A stretch of DNA of 9,463 nt, taken from NCBI GenBank assembly GCA_913064995.1, contig CAJYBL010000047.1:1-9463 (forward strand), in the 5' to 3' direction. The position numbers were made by a program, and so were the translations under genes. Every line of letters begins with the position of its first letter. Positions within the stretch are counted from its first letter, which is position 1. Origin of the DNA: an uncultured Alphaproteobacteria bacterium (GTDB lineage Bacteria; Pseudomonadota; Alphaproteobacteria; Puniceispirillales; Puniceispirillaceae). Below, piece by piece: positions 7,114-9,463 of this stretch. The notes beneath the pieces were generated by a model that was not told the origin of the DNA, did not search any database, and saw nothing but the letters and a program-made list of their open reading frames with translations.

Positions 7114-8085
7114 TTATGCTTCTAATTGTAGCTGGTCTTTTTTTAACCAGCTGGCTTTTACCTGATCTCCTAGATCAAGCTTGGACTTGGTAAATTCCAT
7201 GTCTGATTGAACAACGGTAAGTGGGCCACGGTCTGAAATAACTTTCAAGCGCACCACTGACCCTAAAAATTCAACGCCGGTAACCTTGTCACTGCCACCC
7301 GGTGTCAGCTTTATCCGATCCTCTCGGATTGATACTGGCAGCCCCTCACCCTCAATAACATTATGTCCGCCGATGAATCGTGCTACGAACGTATTGCGGG
7401 GCTTTGTGAATAATTCGATCGGTGAGCCTTGCTGTTCAACCCTGCCGTCATTCATTACTAAGATAACGTCAGCCAGTGCCATTGCTTCTTCCTGGCTGTG
7501 CGTGACATGTACAAAAGTAATGCCAAGTTGACGTTGCAACAGTTTTAGTTCCGACCGCATTTCAATGCGCAAGAAAGGATCAAGTGCCGACAATGGCTCA
7601 TCAAGGAGCAACAATTTTGGCTTGGTGATCAATGCCCTTGCCAGCGCCACGCGCTGCTGCTGACCACCTGATAATTGGCTTGGATATCGTTGCGACATCG
7701 TATGAAGTTGGACACTTTCCAAAAGCTCCATTGCTCGCGCATGACGTTCAGTCTTGCCAACCCCCATGATTTTCAGCGCAAAAGCGACATTGTCGATCAC
7801 CTTTAGATGTGGAAACAGCGCATAGCTTTGGAACATCATTGATGTGCTGCGCGCAGCTGGTGGTTCATTTGATATGTTTCGGTTGTCCAGAAAAACAGTA
7901 CCGTTGGTGATATCCTCATGTCCGGCAATCATGCGCAGCAACGAGGTCTTACCGCATCCCGATGGCCCCAAAAGACAACAATATGTGTTTTCCGGCAGCG
8001 ACAAATTAATCCCGCGAACGGCAAGGGTCTCTCCATAGCGCTTTTCAAGATCGATCAAATCAAGATGGTTATTCGGCTGGTTCAT
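7114..8085 (-). CDS. ABC transporter ATP-binding protein, PotA-like
   Basis: Cytoplasmic ATPase subunit that powers the importer, 323 aa. All nucleotide-binding elements are intact: Walker A GPSGCGKTS at 40-48, Q-loop Gln86 in MMFQSYALFPH, signature LSGGQQQRVALARAL at 138-152, Walker B LLLLDEP at 158-164 with catalytic Glu163, D-loop SALD, and switch His196 in VHVTHSQEEA. The C-terminal part (about 245-323) is a TOBE-type regulatory domain, as in PotA/FbpC/MalK-like ATPases, though rather short. ATG 8085 is preceded by TTAGGA, about 8 nt upstream. It is the first gene of the operon, before the binding protein and both permeases. The ATPase-first order is common in this transporter class. Confidence 0.95.
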   Translation of the reverse strand: MNQPNNHLDLIDLEKRYGETLAVRGINLSLPENTYCCLLGPSGCGKTSLLRMIAGHEDITNGTVFLDNRNISNEPPAARSTSMMFQSYALFPHLKVIDNVAFALKIMGVGKTERHARAMELLESVQLHTMSQRYPSQLSGGQQQRVALARALITKPKLLLLDEPLSALDPFLRIEMRSELKLLQRQLGITFVHVTHSQEEAMALADVILVMNDGRVEQQGSPIELFTKPRNTFVARFIGGHNVIEGEGLPVSIREDRIKLTPGGSDKVTGVEFLGSVVRLKVISDRGPLTVVQSDMEFTKSKLDLGDQVKASWLKKDQLQLEA

Positions 8086-8100
8086 TATTTTGTTCCTAAA

Positions 8101-8164
8101 GTTCGCCTGACCGTATCGGGACCACTGAAAAAAGATACGTCTAGATTTTCATCAGGGCGAAAAC
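8101..8164 (-). promoter_or_regulatory. Structured 5' leader of the transporter operon (candidate cis-regulatory RNA)
   Basis: In the minus-strand transcript, GUUUUCGCCCUGA (8164-8152) can pair with UCAGGCGAAC (8110-8101) to give 10 bp interrupted by a 2-nt and a 1-nt bulge. Enclosed is a perfect 6-bp stem, CGUAUC (8139-8134) with GAUACG (8117-8112), capped by a 16-nt loop starting with six U. The outer stem ends just before UUUAGGA, the ribosome site of the ATPase gene. A second GCGAAC copy at 8192-8187 can compete for the same UUCGC (8161-8157), allowing two exclusive folds. The pairings are direct base complementarity; a regulatory role is inference. I could not assign it to a known riboswitch class. 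Metagenomic leader motifs reported upstream of marine potC-type genes are an obvious comparison. Confidence 0.4.
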
Positions 8165-8199
8165 ATTTTTGCACTAGAGCCATAGCGTTCGCATTCTTG

Positions 8200-8227
8200 A
8201 CTATACCGTGTTATTGATAACTTTGAA
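8200..8227 (-). promoter_or_regulatory. Candidate sigma-70-type promoter of the transporter operon
   Basis: Read on the minus strand, TTCAAA (8227-8222) and TATAGT (8205-8200) are separated by 16 nt. Each matches 4 or 5 of 6 consensus positions. The predicted start near 8193 would give an untranslated leader of about 108 nt before the ATG at 8085. No better pair was seen between the ATPase start and upp. The prediction is from consensus only. Confidence 0.4.
8210..8221. promoter_or_regulatory. Perfect inverted repeat in the promoter spacer, possible operator
   Basis: GTTATTGATAAC is a 12-bp sequence with perfect 5-bp arms around a TG/CA centre. It fills most of the 16-bp spacer between the candidate -35 and -10 of the transporter operon, where a bound repressor would block RNA polymerase. 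No regulator gene lies in the window, so the binding protein is unknown. A palindrome this short can arise by chance in A+T-rich DNA. Confidence 0.3.
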
Positions 8228-8285
8228 CTATTGAGCAAAATTTAAGCAATGGTCAAACATTCGATTTAACAAAACAATAAAGCTA

Positions 8286-8384
8286 GTGATTCCAGAGGCA
8301 TGCCGAATCCCATTTATTGCTCTGGTGCTGCTGATACGACCCGGATAAGACTTGATTCGGATCCATATCCAAAAGGTTGAAGAG
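8286..8384 (+). promoter_or_regulatory. upp upstream region with competing inverted repeats
   Basis: The stretch before upp holds GATTC (8289-8293) with GAATC (8305-8309) around the 8-bp palindrome GGCATGCC. It also holds CCAGAG (8292-8297) with CTCTGG (8320-8325), and CCGAATC (8303-8309) with GATTCGG (8354-8360). These pairings partly exclude each other, so a leader RNA could take alternative folds. No clear promoter was found for upp. The upp ribosome site is AAAAGG at 8371-8376. A regulatory role is speculative. Confidence 0.2.
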
Positions 8385-9011
8385 ATGAGCCGTTTCCATG
8401 TTATTGAACATCCTCTGATTGCGCATAAGATGTCTGTTTTGCGCGACAAGGAGACGAAAACGCCTCTGTTCCGCCAGACTTTGCGTGAAGTTGCCTATTT
8501 GATGACCTTTGCGGTCACGCAGCATTTGGATATGGTTGCTGTGCGTATTGAAACGCCGCTTGAAGCTGCTGATTGTTATCAACTGAAAGCGCCAAACCCG
8601 TGTTTGGTTTCAATCTTACGGGCCGGTAACGGCTTGACTGAAGCCTTGCTGAACATTCTTCCTGAGGCATCGGTTGGGCATCTGGGCATGGCCAGAAATG
8701 ATGAAACCTTGCAGCCAGAAAAATATTACACCAAGCTGCCAAGCGATATTTCTGCGCGTCAGGTCATTCTTGCTGATCCAATGTTGGCAACAGCGGGAAG
8801 CACGATCGCGGCAATTGATATTCTGCGTGACCATGGGGTCAAAGATATCGTCTTTTTGTGTCTTCTGGCAGCACCAGAAGGAGTCGAACGATTGCGCAAA
8901 GCGCATCCTGATTTGCCAATCTTTACCGCAGCACTTGACCGACAACTAAACGAGAAGGGCTATATTTTGCCTGGCTTAGGTGATGCTGGTGACCGGATTT
9001 ACGGCACATAA
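8385..9011 (+). CDS. upp: Uracil phosphoribosyltransferase
   Basis: Pyrimidine salvage enzyme of the cytoplasm that converts uracil and PRPP to UMP and pyrophosphate. From ATG 8385 it is 208 aa, the standard length for the family. Landmarks in order are HPLIAHKMSVLRDK at 9-22, SILRAGNGL at 76-84, the PRPP-binding loop DPMLATAGST at 131-140, LLAAPEGVERLRKAHPD at 160-176, and the C-terminal uracil-binding block GYILPGLGDAGDRIYGT at 192-208. The loop has Ala where the commonest sequence is DPMLATGGS; related variation occurs in the family and activity is probably kept. The frame is open back to a TTG at 8352, but AAAAGG at 8371-8376 lies 8 nt before ATG 8385 and the homologous N-terminus starts there. 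It is divergent from the transporter operon and probably unrelated to it in function. Confidence 0.96.
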   Translation: MSRFHVIEHPLIAHKMSVLRDKETKTPLFRQTLREVAYLMTFAVTQHLDMVAVRIETPLEAADCYQLKAPNPCLVSILRAGNGLTEALLNILPEASVGHLGMARNDETLQPEKYYTKLPSDISARQVILADPMLATAGSTIAAIDILRDHGVKDIVFLCLLAAPEGVERLRKAHPDLPIFTAALDRQLNEKGYILPGLGDAGDRIYGT

Positions 9012-9184
9012 AACCCCGCCCTATCAGATCTGACCAAAATCGCATGCACTCTGGCATATCAGCAATGGCGGTATTGGCATCATATTTTGACAGTAGACTG
9101 GGCAACATAGAGGTAAGCGGCAGCCTCACGATTATCTAACTGTCTATCGACTTTTCATCAATAAGTTCTCCAGTATATTACTAA
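9012..9184. other. Intergenic region between convergent upp and dehalogenase genes
   Basis: No supported gene. It holds a perfect 10-bp palindrome, TCAGATCTGA (9024-9033), and a near-palindromic CAATGGCGGTATTG. Neither is followed by a T-tract, so no intrinsic terminator can be called for either gene. Confidence 0.4.
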
Positions 9185-9463
9185 TTACAATTGATTGTTA
9201 AGCTGCGCTTCTGAAATGGATTTGACAATGCGGTCGGGTTTACCAGGAAGTTTATCCCACGCTGCGCCGGTGCGATTAACCCAAATGGTTCGAAAGCCAA
9301 ATGCGCCAGCGCCGGAGACATCCCAATTATTCGATGAAAAGAACGTTACTTCACTCGGCTTGCACTCGAACCGCTTTGTGACGAGTTGGTACACTGCAGG
9401 TGTAGGCTTATAACATCTCAAGACATCAACACTGAGCAATTCATCAAACCACTCAGAAATCCC
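9185..9463 (-). CDS. (S)-2-haloacid dehalogenase, HAD type II (C-terminal part, cut by window edge)
   Basis: C-terminal 92 residues of a haloacid-dehalogenase-like hydrolase; the start lies beyond the right edge. Family members hydrolyse (S)-2-haloalkanoic acids to (R)-2-hydroxyacids through an aspartyl-ester intermediate. Counting from the edge, WFDELLSVDVLRCYKP at 5-20 gives the active-site Lys19, followed by Tyr25 in TPAVY and FFSSNNWDVSGAGAFGF at 41-57 with Ser43, Asn45 and Asp48. The spacings Lys-Tyr 6, Lys-Ser 24, Lys-Asn 26 and Lys-Asp 29 equal those of Lys151, Tyr157, Ser175, Asn177 and Asp180 in the well-studied enzyme L-DEX. This places it in the type II dehalogenase group rather than generic phosphatases. 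The nucleophile Asp would be in the missing part. The TTG at 9439 is only an internal codon; coding continues to the edge. Confidence 0.9.
   Translation of the reverse strand, partial: GISEWFDELLSVDVLRCYKPTPAVYQLVTKRFECKPSEVTFFSSNNWDVSGAGAFGFRTIWVNRTGAAWDKLPGKPDRIVKSISEAQLNNQL

Noticed and set aside
8197..8225. TTGACT as a plus-strand -35 box for upp
   Set aside because: No acceptable -10 lies 15-19 bp downstream; the same DNA reads better as the minus-strand operon promoter.
8283..8582. Minus-strand open frame over the start of upp
   Set aside because: Antisense shadow of a well-supported gene, with no recognisable domain.
9024..9033. Palindrome TCAGATCTGA after upp as terminator or attachment site
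   Set aside because: Too short, no loop, no T-tract and no second copy seen in the window.
8923..9129. Minus-strand 68-residue open frame over the end of upp and the following gap
   Set aside because: Overlaps upp antisense, resembles no known protein and has no convincing ribosome site.
1..9463. tRNA, rRNA, CRISPR array, insertion sequence or phage genes
   Set aside because: No cloverleaf-like conserved arms, spaced repeats, transposase motifs or terminal inverted repeats were seen on either strand.

Overview
The window looks like a piece of chromosome from a marine-type alphaproteobacterium of moderate G+C content, possibly SAR116/Puniceispirillum-like. This rests on family resemblance and gene content (a dimethylglycine-dehydrogenase-type enzyme, a Tat-exported polyamine-type binding protein, a type II haloacid dehalogenase). 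There is no rRNA or marker gene to confirm it. No tRNA, CRISPR, insertion sequence or phage gene is visible.

Layout. Positions 64-840 (+) encode a two-cysteine Asp/Glu-racemase superfamily protein of the maleate isomerase/EutA type. After 62 bp, 903-3329 (+) encodes a full-length FAD plus folate-domain amine demethylase (dimethylglycine/sarcosine dehydrogenase family). Converging on it is a five-gene minus-strand operon, read from 8085 down to 3367: ABC ATPase (PotA-like), Tat-signal substrate-binding protein, two permeases (PotB-like, PotC-like), and a hydantoin-racemase-type enzyme that overlaps the last permease gene by 4 bp. To the right, 8385-9011 (+) is uracil phosphoribosyltransferase (upp), transcribed divergently from the operon. 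At the edge, 9185-9463 (-) holds the C-terminal part of an (S)-2-haloacid dehalogenase cut by the window end.

How the genes may work together. The transporter probably imports a small nitrogenous solute. The racemase translated with it would invert a chiral form of that solute or of a breakdown product. The neighbouring demethylase would strip N-methyl groups onto folate, and the maleate-isomerase-like protein would act on a short acid. This suggests an uptake-and-catabolism locus for an N-containing, possibly N-methylated or hydantoin-like compound. The substrate cannot be read from the sequence.

The strongest regulatory signals are non-coding. An 11-bp-stem intrinsic terminator lies between the binding-protein gene and the permease genes. 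Upstream of the ATPase gene there is a candidate promoter with a perfect palindrome in its spacer, followed by a foldable leader that ends 2 nt before the sequence around the Shine-Dalgarno site. This leader is the best candidate for something not yet described.
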